Shown: positions 36,058 through 44,697, numbered from the stretch's first letter. The stretch is DNA of 64,000 nucleotides from Verrucomicrobiota bacterium (GCA_039192515.1 JBCCXA010000001.1:1-64000); one strand, 5' to 3'. Notes: generated by a model not told the origin, from the sequence alone. Translations and numbers: made by a program.

Positions 36058-37089
36058 ATGAAAGAAAACCCCCTTCGCACCTCTGTCATTGGAAGTTATC
36101 CCTTCCCCTCCTGGCTTTTATTTGCCAGTCAGAACCTCAACGCCTTTGGAACCTCGGATATCGCCGAAATGCAGGAAGATGCTGTCATTGCCGCGCTCAA
36201 TGATCAACTATCTGCTGGCTTGGATGTTGTTACTGATGGCGAACAAACACGCTTTGATTTCAATCTCTCGTTCTACGGTTATATCGAAGGAATTGAGCTC
36301 GAGTCCAAAAGCCCTAGACTCCACGGACCGCCTGCCCACGATCAACGAGGAAAGCATAAGATCTCTGGCAGCCTTGCTGCTCCTCGCGGACTTGGTGCTG
36401 TGGAAGAATTCGAGCGCCTAAAACAGCTGGCTGGGGACACGACTGCCACTCTTAAGGCCTCGATTCCCGGCCCCTACACCATGAGTGGTCGGCTCCTTCC
36501 AAATAACCAATACCCAGACCGCTGGGCCATCACCGAAGCACTCCTGCCATTCATTCGCGATGAGTTAGAGAAATTAGTGGAGGCAGGCTGTACCGAAATT
36601 TGTGTTGATGAGCCATCAATGAGTTGCTATGCCTACAGGGAAGATACGGCTAGATTTGTCGACATCTTTAACCGCACAGTCGAGCCGATCCGTGGAAAAG
36701 CTCGTATCTGCACTCACCTCTGCTTTGGAAATTTCAAAGGGCACGCAGTAGGTCTGCGCAGGATCGGTCCTATGTTTCCAGACTTTCTCGATTTCCACGT
36801 TGATGAGATGCATGTGGAAATGGCTAGTCGTGAGTTTGCTGAAATCGAAGCCATTAGCGACATTGCAAAACGTATGGACGTTGCCGTCGGGATCATCGAT
36901 GTTAAAAGTTACTACGTCGAAACTCCGGAGGACATTGCTGATCGAGTTCGACTCTGCCTTCAACACGCACCCGCGGAAAAGCTAGTATTTGCTCCGGATT
37001 GTGGATTAAGCCAAACTGCTCGCTGGGCTTCTAAAAAGAAATTAAGGAATATGGTAGCTGGCGTTCACGAAGTCCTTAAGAAGTTATAG
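36058..37089 (+). CDS. MetE C-terminal-like zinc methyltransferase family protein
   Basis: The 343-residue single-domain protein resembles the catalytic C-terminal barrel of cobalamin-independent methionine synthase. All four zinc ligands appear conserved: THLC (His220, Cys222), HVEMAS (Glu254) and PDCGLSQTARW (Cys315). The block IGSYPFPSWL starts the barrel and DVVTDGEQTRFDFN follows. Families sharing this core include methionine synthase, epoxyalkane:coenzyme M transferase and stand-alone methyltransferases for other thiol substrates. The N-terminal domain of full MetE is absent. Its position in a sugar cluster suggests a thiol, methyl or alkyl transfer in that pathway rather than routine methionine synthesis; this is inference. 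Confidence 0.82.
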   Translation: MKENPLRTSVIGSYPFPSWLLFASQNLNAFGTSDIAEMQEDAVIAALNDQLSAGLDVVTDGEQTRFDFNLSFYGYIEGIELESKSPRLHGPPAHDQRGKHKISGSLAAPRGLGAVEEFERLKQLAGDTTATLKASIPGPYTMSGRLLPNNQYPDRWAITEALLPFIRDELEKLVEAGCTEICVDEPSMSCYAYREDTARFVDIFNRTVEPIRGKARICTHLCFGNFKGHAVGLRRIGPMFPDFLDFHVDEMHVEMASREFAEIEAISDIAKRMDVAVGIIDVKSYYVETPEDIADRVRLCLQHAPAEKLVFAPDCGLSQTARWASKKKLRNMVAGVHEVLKKL

Positions 37090-37096
37090 CAGCCTT

Positions 37097-37942
37097 ATGA
37101 TCCAGGCTTTACAGAAAGATGATGTCCTGCTTGCTGACATCGAATCCGCTCCCGATGACAGGCTGCATCTCTGGTGGCTGGGCCAAAGTGGCTTCCTAGT
37201 TCGCCATGGCAGGGATCGCTTTCTCTTCGACCCCTATCTCTCCGAAACACTAACCCAAAAGTATGCGAAGACCGACAAGCCGCATGTCCGCATGACGGAG
37301 CAAGTCATTGACCCACAACGATTGACAGGCATTCGTGCAGTTACTTCAAGTCATGCCCATACGGACCACCTCGATCACGGAAGTCTGCTTCCACTTCGTG
37401 AAGCTAATCCGGGCATGAAGCTAATCCTGCCTCGAGCCATCCGAGAGCTCACTATGGACCGTCTAGGAGATTGGGAAGAAGGTTTCTGCTGGATGAATGC
37501 TGGAGAATCCGTCAACTGCGGGAATATATGCTTTCGAGCAGTCCCTGCGGCTCATAACGATTTAAAGACCGATGACTTAGGGAATCACTACTTCCTCGGC
37601 TACGTCGTTACAATTGGTCCTTGGAGCATTTACTTTAGCGGAGACACCCTTCCCTATACGGGCATGAAGGAGGCGATCGGTAACCCCGTAGACATTGCTA
37701 TCCTGCCCATTAACGGGAATAAACCGGAACGCAGGGTAGCTGGCAATTGTGATGGAGCCGAAGCCGCCCGCCTAGCAAAAGATATCGGAGCCGAGACAGT
37801 CATTCCTTGTCATTACGAAATGTTCGAGTTCAACACGGCCTCACCTGAGTTATTTGAAGAATCTTGTCGGGAACTCAATCAACCCTTTACGCGACTACAG
37901 GCTGGCGAGCGTTTCAGCTACAAGGGAAGAAACAGTTCATGA
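37097..37942 (+). CDS. UlaG-like metallo-beta-lactamase-fold hydrolase
   Basis: This is a 281-residue MBL-fold enzyme. The metal motif SSHAHTDHLDH supplies the H-x-H-x-D-H set, with further ligands in AAHND, SGDTLPYT and IPCHYEMF. The arrangement resembles UlaG, the L-ascorbate-6-phosphate lactonase, and the related block VDIAILPINGN is present. A lactonase for a phosphorylated sugar lactone is the most likely role, but related enzymes also cleave phosphodiesters or amides. It follows the MetE-like gene by 7 bp and overlaps the phosphotriesterase-family gene by 4 bp. Confidence 0.85.
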   Translation: MIQALQKDDVLLADIESAPDDRLHLWWLGQSGFLVRHGRDRFLFDPYLSETLTQKYAKTDKPHVRMTEQVIDPQRLTGIRAVTSSHAHTDHLDHGSLLPLREANPGMKLILPRAIRELTMDRLGDWEEGFCWMNAGESVNCGNICFRAVPAAHNDLKTDDLGNHYFLGYVVTIGPWSIYFSGDTLPYTGMKEAIGNPVDIAILPINGNKPERRVAGNCDGAEAARLAKDIGAETVIPCHYEMFEFNTASPELFEESCRELNQPFTRLQAGERFSYKGRNSS

Positions 37943-38880
37943 TCCGGACCGTTCTAGAAGATATAGCTCCGCAAAAACTTGGGATTTGTTATGCGCATGA
38001 ACACATCATTATCGATGAAAGTGTGGCTACTTTACGTTTTCCAGAATTTCGACTCAATTCGGTTGCGAAGGGAACGGCAGAACTCAAACAATTTTATCAA
38101 GACGGCGGGAGAGCCATGGTTGATTCCATGCCCTGTGATGCCGGGCGTAATGTCCTGAAGTTAGCTGAGATTTCTCGCCAATCCAAAGTCCACATTCTTT
38201 GTCCTACAGGCTTACACCTGGCTAAATATTACGACGATGGACACTGGAGCCATCATTATAACGAAGACCAAATCGCTGAGTTATTTATTCGCGACATTGA
38301 AGATGGCATCGACTGCTACGACTACTCTGGACCCATTACTCAACGCACCAAACACCGAGCTGGTTTGATCAAAATAGCTACAGGAGGCCAGCGCCCTACG
38401 CCCCATGAAAAGAAACTATTCTCCGCGGCGGCCAAGGCTCATCTGAAAACCGGGTGTCCCATACTTACCCATGTTGAACAGGGAGAAGGCGCAATCCAAC
38501 AAATTGATCTCCTTTCCTCTGACGGCGTCCGCCTTGACAAAGTTGTTCTCTCTCACACCGACCGCAAGTCCGAGACAGCTTACCATAGAGACATACTACA
38601 AACTGGTGTGCGTGTGGAATATGACAGTGCTTTTCGCTGGAAAACAAAAACGAATCCAACACTCGAATTAGTTATGGAACTGATAGGGGAATTTCCCGAC
38701 CAAATCATGCTCGGCATGGATGCGGCTCGCCCTTCGTATTGGAAGCAGTATGGTGGAGGCCCGGGACTGAGTTTTTTACTGAACGAATTTTCAAAAGTGA
38801 TGCACGAGCGAGGACTCACAGAACCACAATGGCAAAAGATCTTTATCAACACCCCTGCTCAAACCTACAACTTTAACTGA
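37939..38880 (+). CDS. Phosphotriesterase-family metal hydrolase (lactonase candidate)
   Basis: About 313 residues from the ATG in an ATGA overlap with the preceding gene; a longer reading inside that gene is rejected. The amidohydrolase-fold metal site is complete: AHEH (His20, His22), a bridging lysine in LIKIATGG, histidines in LTHVEQG and LSHTDRK, and an aspartate in LGMDAARP. COG1735 members studied in Listeria and others open phosphorylated sugar lactones, and a lactonase role is inferred here. Two unrelated hydrolase folds (this and the UlaG-like protein) in succession are unusual for one pathway. Confidence 0.85.
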   Translation: MIRTVLEDIAPQKLGICYAHEHIIIDESVATLRFPEFRLNSVAKGTAELKQFYQDGGRAMVDSMPCDAGRNVLKLAEISRQSKVHILCPTGLHLAKYYDDGHWSHHYNEDQIAELFIRDIEDGIDCYDYSGPITQRTKHRAGLIKIATGGQRPTPHEKKLFSAAAKAHLKTGCPILTHVEQGEGAIQQIDLLSSDGVRLDKVVLSHTDRKSETAYHRDILQTGVRVEYDSAFRWKTKTNPTLELVMELIGEFPDQIMLGMDAARPSYWKQYGGGPGLSFLLNEFSKVMHERGLTEPQWQKIFINTPAQTYNFN

Positions 38881-38889
38881 TAGTAGACT

Positions 38890-39972
38890 ATGAACAAAAC
38901 ATGGAAAATAGCTGGAATCGAATTCTCCCACATGCACATGGGTGACCTACTCCGGTGCGTTGATCAACACCCCCACGCGGAAATCGTCGGCATCTGTGAC
39001 CCCAAACCTGAGCGTATGGAGGAAGCCATCAGCAATTTCAAGCTCGACGCCTCTAGGGTCTTTACTGATGCGCGCCAATGCATGGAAGAAACCCAGCCTG
39101 ACCTTGTCATTCTTTGTCCCCCAACTGCGGAACATGCCACATGGGTCGAGCGTATAGCACCTTTCGGCGCTCATATTTTTGTGGAAAAACCATTCGCAGG
39201 ATCACTGCAAGATGCTGACCGGATGATTGCAGCCGTCGAAGCTTCCGGCAAAGAACTCATTATCAACTGGCCTTTGCGCTGGGTAGAAAGTCACTGCACA
39301 ACCCATCGTTTAATTCGGGAAGGACTTATTGGTGACATCATTGAGGTTCACTATTACGATGGTAACCGCGGACCTCTTTACCACGGAGCAGACAAAGTAG
39401 AACTCGAATCAACTGCGGAAAAAAAACTAGAGAGTTGGTGGTATAAGAAAGATTCGGATGGTGGCTCCCTGAGGGACTATCTCGGCTATGGTGTCACCCT
39501 TGGAACCTGGTTCAATGGTGGACAAAAGCCAGATGCCATTACTTGTCTCAGTGCAGGCACCAGTGGAATTGAAGTCGATGAGCACAGTATCACGCTAGCT
39601 CGTTATGGGGAGCATCTCTCCAAGTTCGAGACTCGGTGGGGCACATTCTCGGACCCCTGGACTTACCAGCCACAGCCGAAATGTGGATTCATCATCCGAG
39701 GCACGGACGGAACTATCAGCAGCTATGACTATGAATCCACCATTCGTATTCAAACTCGCGGTCGACCCGAAGGCTATGAACAAGCTGTGGACCCTTTCCC
39801 CAAGGGAGAAAGCAACGGCATCGAGTACGCTCTAAAAAAAATTAGCCTGGGCGAGCCAATTGAAGGGCCATTGAACCCGAAGCTAGCACGCATTGGTCAG
39901 CAAATCGTTGACAGTGCCATCCGGAGCATTGATGAAGGATGCACCGTGAGTCTGGAAGGAGCTCTATCATGA
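38890..39972 (+). CDS. Gfo/Idh/MocA-family dehydrogenase 1
   Basis: This 360-residue NAD(P)-dependent oxidoreductase has a Rossmann N-terminus and the catalytic Glu-Lys-Pro in HIFVEKPFAGSLQD. The C-terminal beta sheet domain includes KDSDGGSLRDYLGYGVTLGT. Family members oxidise sugar hydroxyls or the anomeric carbon to lactones. The order PTE-like, dehydrogenase 1, dehydrogenase 2 suggests consecutive oxidations of the same sugar. It starts 9 bp after the phosphotriesterase-family gene and shares a 4-bp overlap with the second dehydrogenase. Confidence 0.9.
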   Translation: MNKTWKIAGIEFSHMHMGDLLRCVDQHPHAEIVGICDPKPERMEEAISNFKLDASRVFTDARQCMEETQPDLVILCPPTAEHATWVERIAPFGAHIFVEKPFAGSLQDADRMIAAVEASGKELIINWPLRWVESHCTTHRLIREGLIGDIIEVHYYDGNRGPLYHGADKVELESTAEKKLESWWYKKDSDGGSLRDYLGYGVTLGTWFNGGQKPDAITCLSAGTSGIEVDEHSITLARYGEHLSKFETRWGTFSDPWTYQPQPKCGFIIRGTDGTISSYDYESTIRIQTRGRPEGYEQAVDPFPKGESNGIEYALKKISLGEPIEGPLNPKLARIGQQIVDSAIRSIDEGCTVSLEGALS

Positions 39973-41081
39973 GTAACAAAGATGATGCGCGGGAATTAAA
40001 AGTAAAAGAGGCCCAAAAAACAACTGCACCTGTTCTACCATACCGGCCTGCTATTCCCAAACGCTCTCCTCAGCCCATCGCCCTGATTGGTTGTGGCGGG
40101 ATTGCTCGTAATCACCTGGAAGCTTACCAGACATACAAATTTCCGGTGCATACTCTCAGCGATATCAATCTAGAAGCTGCCCAAGCACTAAGGGATGAGT
40201 TTTTTCCGGAAGCCAGTGTCTCGGATTCCCCAGAGTCCGTTCTTGAAGACTCTTCTATAGCGGTAGTAGACCTGGCCCTTCACCCGGATCACCGCTTGCC
40301 ATTTATCCGCCAAGCTCTCCAAGCTGGTAAACATGTGCTGAGCCAGAAGCCCTTTGTAACAGACATCCAAGCTGGTCACGAGCTCGCGGATCTAGCAGAC
40401 GAAAAAAAACTAAAACTCGCTGTTAACCAAAATGGTCGTTGGGCTCCTTATTTCAGTTATCTGCGGTCAGCAGTAGCCGCTGGGCTTCTCGGAGAAATTG
40501 TTAGTTGTGACATCCAGATCGCCTGGGATCATAGCTGGATTCAAGGCACCCGTTTCGAGAAAATTCACCACATCGTTCTCTACGATTTCGCCATCCATTG
40601 GTTTGATATGGTGCGTTGCATATTTGGAGATCGCCAGGCGTTACTGGTTCACTCTCAGGTGCAAAATGCTCTCGGACAACTAATCCAACCCCCGCTTTGT
40701 GCTCAATCTCTGATCCAATTTGAAGGAGGTCAAGCCTCACTTGTCTTTCGAGCTCACACCAAATTTAGCCCTGCTGAATCGGTTGTTGTCACTGGAACCA
40801 AGGGAACCTACCGCAGTTCCGGTCCGGTCTGCGCGAATAATCAAATTCTGCTGACCACGGAGGCAGGCGAAGCTGAGGTTGAACTTGATGGCGCTTGGTT
40901 CAACGACGGGTTCGCTGGGGCCATGGGAGAATTGCTCTGTGCTATTGAAGAAAACCGCGAACCCCTTAATAGCGCTCGCAAGAACCTACCAAGCCTGGAG
41001 TTATGCTTTGCGGCCGTCGCCAGTGCCGATAGTGGCCAATCTGTGAGCCCAGCAAGTGCAAACAGCATTGATGTGACATAA
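39969..41081 (+). CDS. Gfo/Idh/MocA-family dehydrogenase 2
   Basis: About 370 residues from an ATG overlapping the stop of dehydrogenase 1; an ATG further upstream is inside that gene. A 40-residue charged N-terminal extension precedes the Rossmann motif IALIGCGGIARNHLEAY. The catalytic position reads SQKP (in HVLSQKPFVTDI) rather than the usual EKP; the lysine and proline remain. The second domain includes GRWAPYFSYLRSAVAAGLLG and HWFDMVRCIFGD, typical of myo-inositol- or glucose-like dehydrogenases. A sugar oxidation is expected, with substrate unknown. The first two-thirds of the cluster and this gene share a GC-richer look. Confidence 0.88.
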   Translation: MSNKDDARELKVKEAQKTTAPVLPYRPAIPKRSPQPIALIGCGGIARNHLEAYQTYKFPVHTLSDINLEAAQALRDEFFPEASVSDSPESVLEDSSIAVVDLALHPDHRLPFIRQALQAGKHVLSQKPFVTDIQAGHELADLADEKKLKLAVNQNGRWAPYFSYLRSAVAAGLLGEIVSCDIQIAWDHSWIQGTRFEKIHHIVLYDFAIHWFDMVRCIFGDRQALLVHSQVQNALGQLIQPPLCAQSLIQFEGGQASLVFRAHTKFSPAESVVVTGTKGTYRSSGPVCANNQILLTTEAGEAEVELDGAWFNDGFAGAMGELLCAIEENREPLNSARKNLPSLELCFAAVASADSGQSVSPASANSIDVT

Positions 41082-41102
41082 TTAGGGCTTAGTATAGAAA
41101 AG

Positions 41103-41762
41103 ATGCATAAAGAAGAGATTATTAACAGGCTGCTAGACCCCGGGGTTATAGCTATTATTCGAGCAAACGACTCCAACCAACTAACGGACGCTTGCCAAGC
41201 TCTTATAGAAGGAGGTATTCACGCTATTGAGGTAACGATGACTACTCCAAATGCCCTTGGTGTTATCCAAGAGACAACTAATTATTTTGGCAAACAAATC
41301 CTGATGGGAGTAGGGTCAGTGCTCGACGATACCACAGCTCGAATGGCGCTCTTAGCTGGAGCCGAGTATGTTGTCACCCCAGTTTTTCGTCCCGAGATCA
41401 TCTCTATTTGCCAGCGCTACGGAAAGCCTATCTGTTGCGGTGCATATACTCCCACGGAGGCCTTGAATGCCCACGAATCTGGTGCCGACTTTATCAAAAT
41501 TTTCCCAGCGGATGGCCTGGGACCTTCTTATATCAAGGCAGTAAAAGCACCTTTACCACAACTAAGAATTATACCTACAGGTGGTGTCACTCCCGAAACC
41601 TGTGGTGCCTTTATTAAAGCAGGTTGCTCTGCGGTAGCCGCAGGAAGCAGTTTAGTGAGCAAAGATATTTTAGAGAAAAAAGATTGGAGCCAATTAAAGC
41701 AATCCGCACAAATCTTTGTAGATGCTATGAAAAAAGCAAGAAATAGTTCTCCGGAACTTTAA
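41103..41762 (+). CDS. eda: KDPG/KHG-type aldolase
   Basis: The 219-residue class I aldolase cleaves 2-keto-3-deoxy sugar acids or their phosphates to pyruvate and an aldehyde. The Schiff-base lysine lies in DFIKIFPADG (Lys132), the catalytic glutamate in AIEVTMTTP (Glu43), and the glycine-rich IIPTGGVTPE phosphate loop is present, which favours a phosphorylated substrate. It is 21 bp behind dehydrogenase 2 and ends the operon. By eye its codon use is more AT-rich than the preceding genes, so it may have a different history. The exact substrate (KDPG, KDPGal or a variant) is open. Confidence 0.93.
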   Translation: MHKEEIINRLLDPGVIAIIRANDSNQLTDACQALIEGGIHAIEVTMTTPNALGVIQETTNYFGKQILMGVGSVLDDTTARMALLAGAEYVVTPVFRPEIISICQRYGKPICCGAYTPTEALNAHESGADFIKIFPADGLGPSYIKAVKAPLPQLRIIPTGGVTPETCGAFIKAGCSAVAAGSSLVSKDILEKKDWSQLKQSAQIFVDAMKKARNSSPEL

Positions 41763-41774
41763 AACTTACATGCT

Positions 41775-42818
41775 CTAAGATTTCTCTTTGATCATTCGCA
41801 GGCACTCCTCCAAGTCTACTATCTGCTCTTGCCAAAACGAGCGCGTTCCAAATTCTGGAAACTTAGGAGGAAAAGAAGGGTCTTCCCAACGCTTTCCTAT
41901 CCAGGCACAGAAATGGATGTATCGAAGAGCTCGCAAAGGCTCAGTTAGTCTTAGGCTCCCATAATCAAATGTCTTCAGCATTTCATAGGATTCTAATAAA
42001 ATATTTCTTTGGCGATTGCTATATTCGTCTCGACCTGGTGTCAAAAGCCAAATGTCTTGAATGGCGGGTCCCTGCACCATGTCGTCAAAATCCACCCAGA
42101 AAAAGCCTTGGCGTCCATAGAGTAAATTCCCTAAATGTGCGTCCCCATGGATACGCTGATAGTCTGCAGAATCAAACCACGGTTGCGTCAATTCGCAGAT
42201 CTCTTCAACAAGATCACTATAATGGTCCTCCAGATCAGCCTCAATCCACCCTTCATCCAAAAGATAATCAAGGCTCTGTAAGCCATAACTTTCAGGTCCA
42301 ATTTTAATGCGTGAGTGCGCTTCAGACCTAGCACCAACAATATGAATTCGCGCGAGAAGACGCCCAATTTGTGAGAGCTGTTCATCAGTGAGTTCATCTG
42401 GGTTGCGGCCACCTACTCGAGGAAAAACGGTGTACCAAATATGATACTCCGGCATAAATCTAACTGTTTCGCCATTAGAGAATGGGAGTGGAGCCACAAC
42501 CGGTATTTCTTCCTTCTCAAGATCGATCAAAAACTGATGTTCTCCATGAATCTGTTCTCTTGACCAGCGACCCGGCCTGTAGAATTTGACTATCCGGAAG
42601 GCCTCGCTGGGGTTATCGGGAGGCGCAGGCTCCGCGAGCTCTATTTCGACTTCATAGACTCGGTTCTCCATACTATTGAGTGGCATGCAGCGCCCTGTAC
42701 ATCTTATATTTGCAGCTTCTACGGCCTCTAAAATTCGGTCGGGGGTAAGATCGAAAAAATGCTGCGTTTCTTGGTCTCCCCAAGCGAAGGGTGTATCATG
42801 TGTTGAAGTTTCGACCAT
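41775..42818 (-). CDS. srkA: Stress-response kinase SrkA (YihE/RdoA)
   Basis: This choline-kinase-like Ser/Thr kinase has about 347 residues. The catalytic HGDAHLGNLL (Brenner-type loop) and WVDFDDMVQGP (metal-binding DFD) are intact, and the N-terminal VKFYRPGRWSREQIHGEHQF is characteristic of SrkA, which counteracts stress-induced toxin activity in Escherichia coli. The start is placed at MVETSTHDTPFAWGDQ. The upstream extension is hydrophobic, unlike the family, and would overlap the divergent epimerase gene. The gap to that gene is only about 54 bp. Confidence 0.9.
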   Translation of the reverse strand: MVETSTHDTPFAWGDQETQHFFDLTPDRILEAVEAANIRCTGRCMPLNSMENRVYEVEIELAEPAPPDNPSEAFRIVKFYRPGRWSREQIHGEHQFLIDLEKEEIPVVAPLPFSNGETVRFMPEYHIWYTVFPRVGGRNPDELTDEQLSQIGRLLARIHIVGARSEAHSRIKIGPESYGLQSLDYLLDEGWIEADLEDHYSDLVEEICELTQPWFDSADYQRIHGDAHLGNLLYGRQGFFWVDFDDMVQGPAIQDIWLLTPGRDEYSNRQRNILLESYEMLKTFDYGSLRLTEPLRALRYIHFCAWIGKRWEDPSFPPKFPEFGTRSFWQEQIVDLEECLRMIKEKS

Positions 42819-42872
42819 AGCTATTATTATGGTGTAACAGAGTAAGTGAGTAAATGCAAAGGGAGTTCCTAA

Positions 42873-43778
42873 ATGAGTAGAGAAGTGCAATTCCAAGGAC
42901 AGAGGGTCATTGAATTACAAACGGGAAACTCTCTTTTGCGCGTATCCCCCGAAAAGGGAGGCAGATTATTGATGTGGGAAGTGTCTGGTAAGCCTGTTAT
43001 TCATTGGCCCGAAAATGCCGATTGGTCCAATCCACCTAAGATACGCGGAGGCAACCCCATATTGTTCCCCTTCATTGCCAGACATTTTGTTGATGGGCAA
43101 ATAGGCAAGTGGAAAGACACGGCAGGCGTAATTAGAGATTTACCCATGCATGGATTTGCGCGCGCCGCACCATTTACAGTTGTAGATGATGATCCTTCTA
43201 CAACTCGAATGAGATTAGTAGATAATCAAGATACACAAGCACTTTACCCTTACGCTTTTGTATTCGATGTTGTTTATGAGTTAGATGAAACATCGGTTCG
43301 TGTAGTCTTTGAGACAGTAAATAAGGGAAATGAACGGATGCCTTATTATGCAGGGCACCATTTTTATTTCCCTGTGCCTCATGACGAGCGAGAGCAATGG
43401 GAGTTACATCTGATAGCAGAAAAGTGGGCACGGCAAAATGATGATGGTTCCATTGTCTTTTCTAAACCTAATGACAATATACTGAGCTTAGCAGATCCAG
43501 ATCTCAATGATCGTATGCATATTCTAGGAGGAGTGGGTTCCGTTCCTAATGCAGAGCTTAGAAAAAAAGATGGTTCCTACAAGCTGCTATTTGACCTAGC
43601 AACTGAAGGATTCCCATGGTATGCAGTCACAACCTGGACTCAAACAGACTCGTCTGATTTTTACTGTGTTGAACCTTGGTTAGGCCTCCCAAACGCCATT
43701 CACCATCATTATGGCCTACGCTGGATTGAACCCGGCCAAAAAGAAACTGCTGGGTTTACGCTTAGATGGCTGGTTTAA
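42873..43778 (+). CDS. Aldose 1-epimerase-family protein
   Basis: This is a 301-residue beta-sandwich protein related to galactose mutarotase and to glucose-6-phosphate 1-epimerase (YeaD). Visible are GGRLLMWEVSGKPVIHWPE near the start, the histidine motif MHGFAR and the substrate-loop AGHHFYFPV. The C-terminal EPWLGLPNAIHHHYGLRWIEPGQ matches the glutamate-containing end of the family. It should interconvert alpha and beta anomers of a sugar or sugar phosphate. The preferred sugar is unclear. The gene is close to the divergent srkA, with a promoter region of about 54 bp for both. Confidence 0.85.
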   Translation: MSREVQFQGQRVIELQTGNSLLRVSPEKGGRLLMWEVSGKPVIHWPENADWSNPPKIRGGNPILFPFIARHFVDGQIGKWKDTAGVIRDLPMHGFARAAPFTVVDDDPSTTRMRLVDNQDTQALYPYAFVFDVVYELDETSVRVVFETVNKGNERMPYYAGHHFYFPVPHDEREQWELHLIAEKWARQNDDGSIVFSKPNDNILSLADPDLNDRMHILGGVGSVPNAELRKKDGSYKLLFDLATEGFPWYAVTTWTQTDSSDFYCVEPWLGLPNAIHHHYGLRWIEPGQKETAGFTLRWLV

Positions 43779-43826
43779 GTCTTTATCCGGCCTTGAGTTT
43801 GTATACGCACATGGCATGTTTCCATT

Positions 43827-44129
43827 ATGTTGTATCCAGAAAACATCGCTCTGATAGGTGATGAGGTAGCCATCAAGTGGGAGGACGGTAGCGAGGATTT
43901 CTTTTCCATGGAGCGTCTACGAGCTCATTCACCAAGTGCAGAAAATCAAGGAGAAAGAGATCTCCTAGGGAATCAATATGGAGGCACTGAACAGGATAAA
44001 TTCCCTGGGGTATCTGTAACCGGTTGGGATATAGTTGGGAGTTATGCTGTCCAATTTAAATTCAGTGATGGACATAACTCTGGTCTATATTCTTATGATT
44101 ATTTAAAAAAGTTAGCCGACAATTCCTAA
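43827..44129 (+). CDS. DUF971 protein
   Basis: This 100-residue protein corresponds to the stand-alone DUF971 module, which also forms the N-terminal domain of gamma-butyrobetaine hydroxylases. Typical blocks are VAIKWEDGSEDFFSMERLRAHSPS and VTGWDIVGSYAVQFKFSDGH, ending with a YSYDYLKKL helix. Stand-alone members are often near iron-sulfur carrier genes; here the neighbours are a mutarotase and tadA, so no function is implied. Confidence 0.88.
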   Translation: MLYPENIALIGDEVAIKWEDGSEDFFSMERLRAHSPSAENQGERDLLGNQYGGTEQDKFPGVSVTGWDIVGSYAVQFKFSDGHNSGLYSYDYLKKLADNS

Positions 44130-44154
44130 AAACCCTCGTCCATTAAAGATAGTC

Positions 44155-44697
44155 ATGATTGAATGCCCATTCCGAAAAAAGTACCCAGACGAACTTGTCC
44201 GGGATCATACTTATTTTATGTCCATGGCCTATAATCAGGCGATAGAAGCATGGCGTAGAGATGAAGTGCCCATTGGTGCTGTGATAGAAATGGGAGGCAA
44301 AGTCATCGCCTCTGCTTATAACCAAGTTGAAACGCTCAAAGATCCTACCGCCCATGCTGAAATGCTCGCCATTACTAAAGCAGCTAATGCCATTGCAGAC
44401 TGGAGGCTTAATCAAGCTACACTTTACGTTACAAAAGAACCATGCCCTATGTGTAGTGGTGCCTGTATTATGGCGAGGATTAAAAAAGTTCATTATGCTG
44501 TTAGCGATCCTAAAATGGGTTATTTGGGAGGAGCTATGGAAGCACATCTATTGGATACTTTGAATCATAGACTCCATGTTGAGATGGGACCTATGGAGTT
44601 TGAATGTAAACAGTTACTCCAGAGTTTTTTTCAGATGAAGCGCCTAAAACTAGATAACATCAAAGATGTGGAAGCCTTTAAACACTTATGGAATTAG
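44155..44697 (+). CDS. tadA: tRNA-specific adenosine deaminase
   Basis: TadA converts adenosine-34 to inosine in the anticodon of tRNA-Arg (ACG). The zinc site is complete: TAHAEMLAI (His and catalytic Glu), and LYVTKEPCPMCSGACIMARI with both cysteines. The C-terminal block MGYLGGAMEAHLLDTLNHRLHVEMG is the TadA-type tRNA-contact segment with a conserved deaminase helix. About 20 extra N-terminal residues precede the core. It overlaps the next gene by 10 bp, suggesting coupled translation. Confidence 0.94.
   Translation: MIECPFRKKYPDELVRDHTYFMSMAYNQAIEAWRRDEVPIGAVIEMGGKVIASAYNQVETLKDPTAHAEMLAITKAANAIADWRLNQATLYVTKEPCPMCSGACIMARIKKVHYAVSDPKMGYLGGAMEAHLLDTLNHRLHVEMGPMEFECKQLLQSFFQMKRLKLDNIKDVEAFKHLWN

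Noticed and set aside
36058..37089. A degraded, non-functional methionine synthase
   Set aside because: All four metal ligands appear in the expected family contexts, so loss of function is not indicated.
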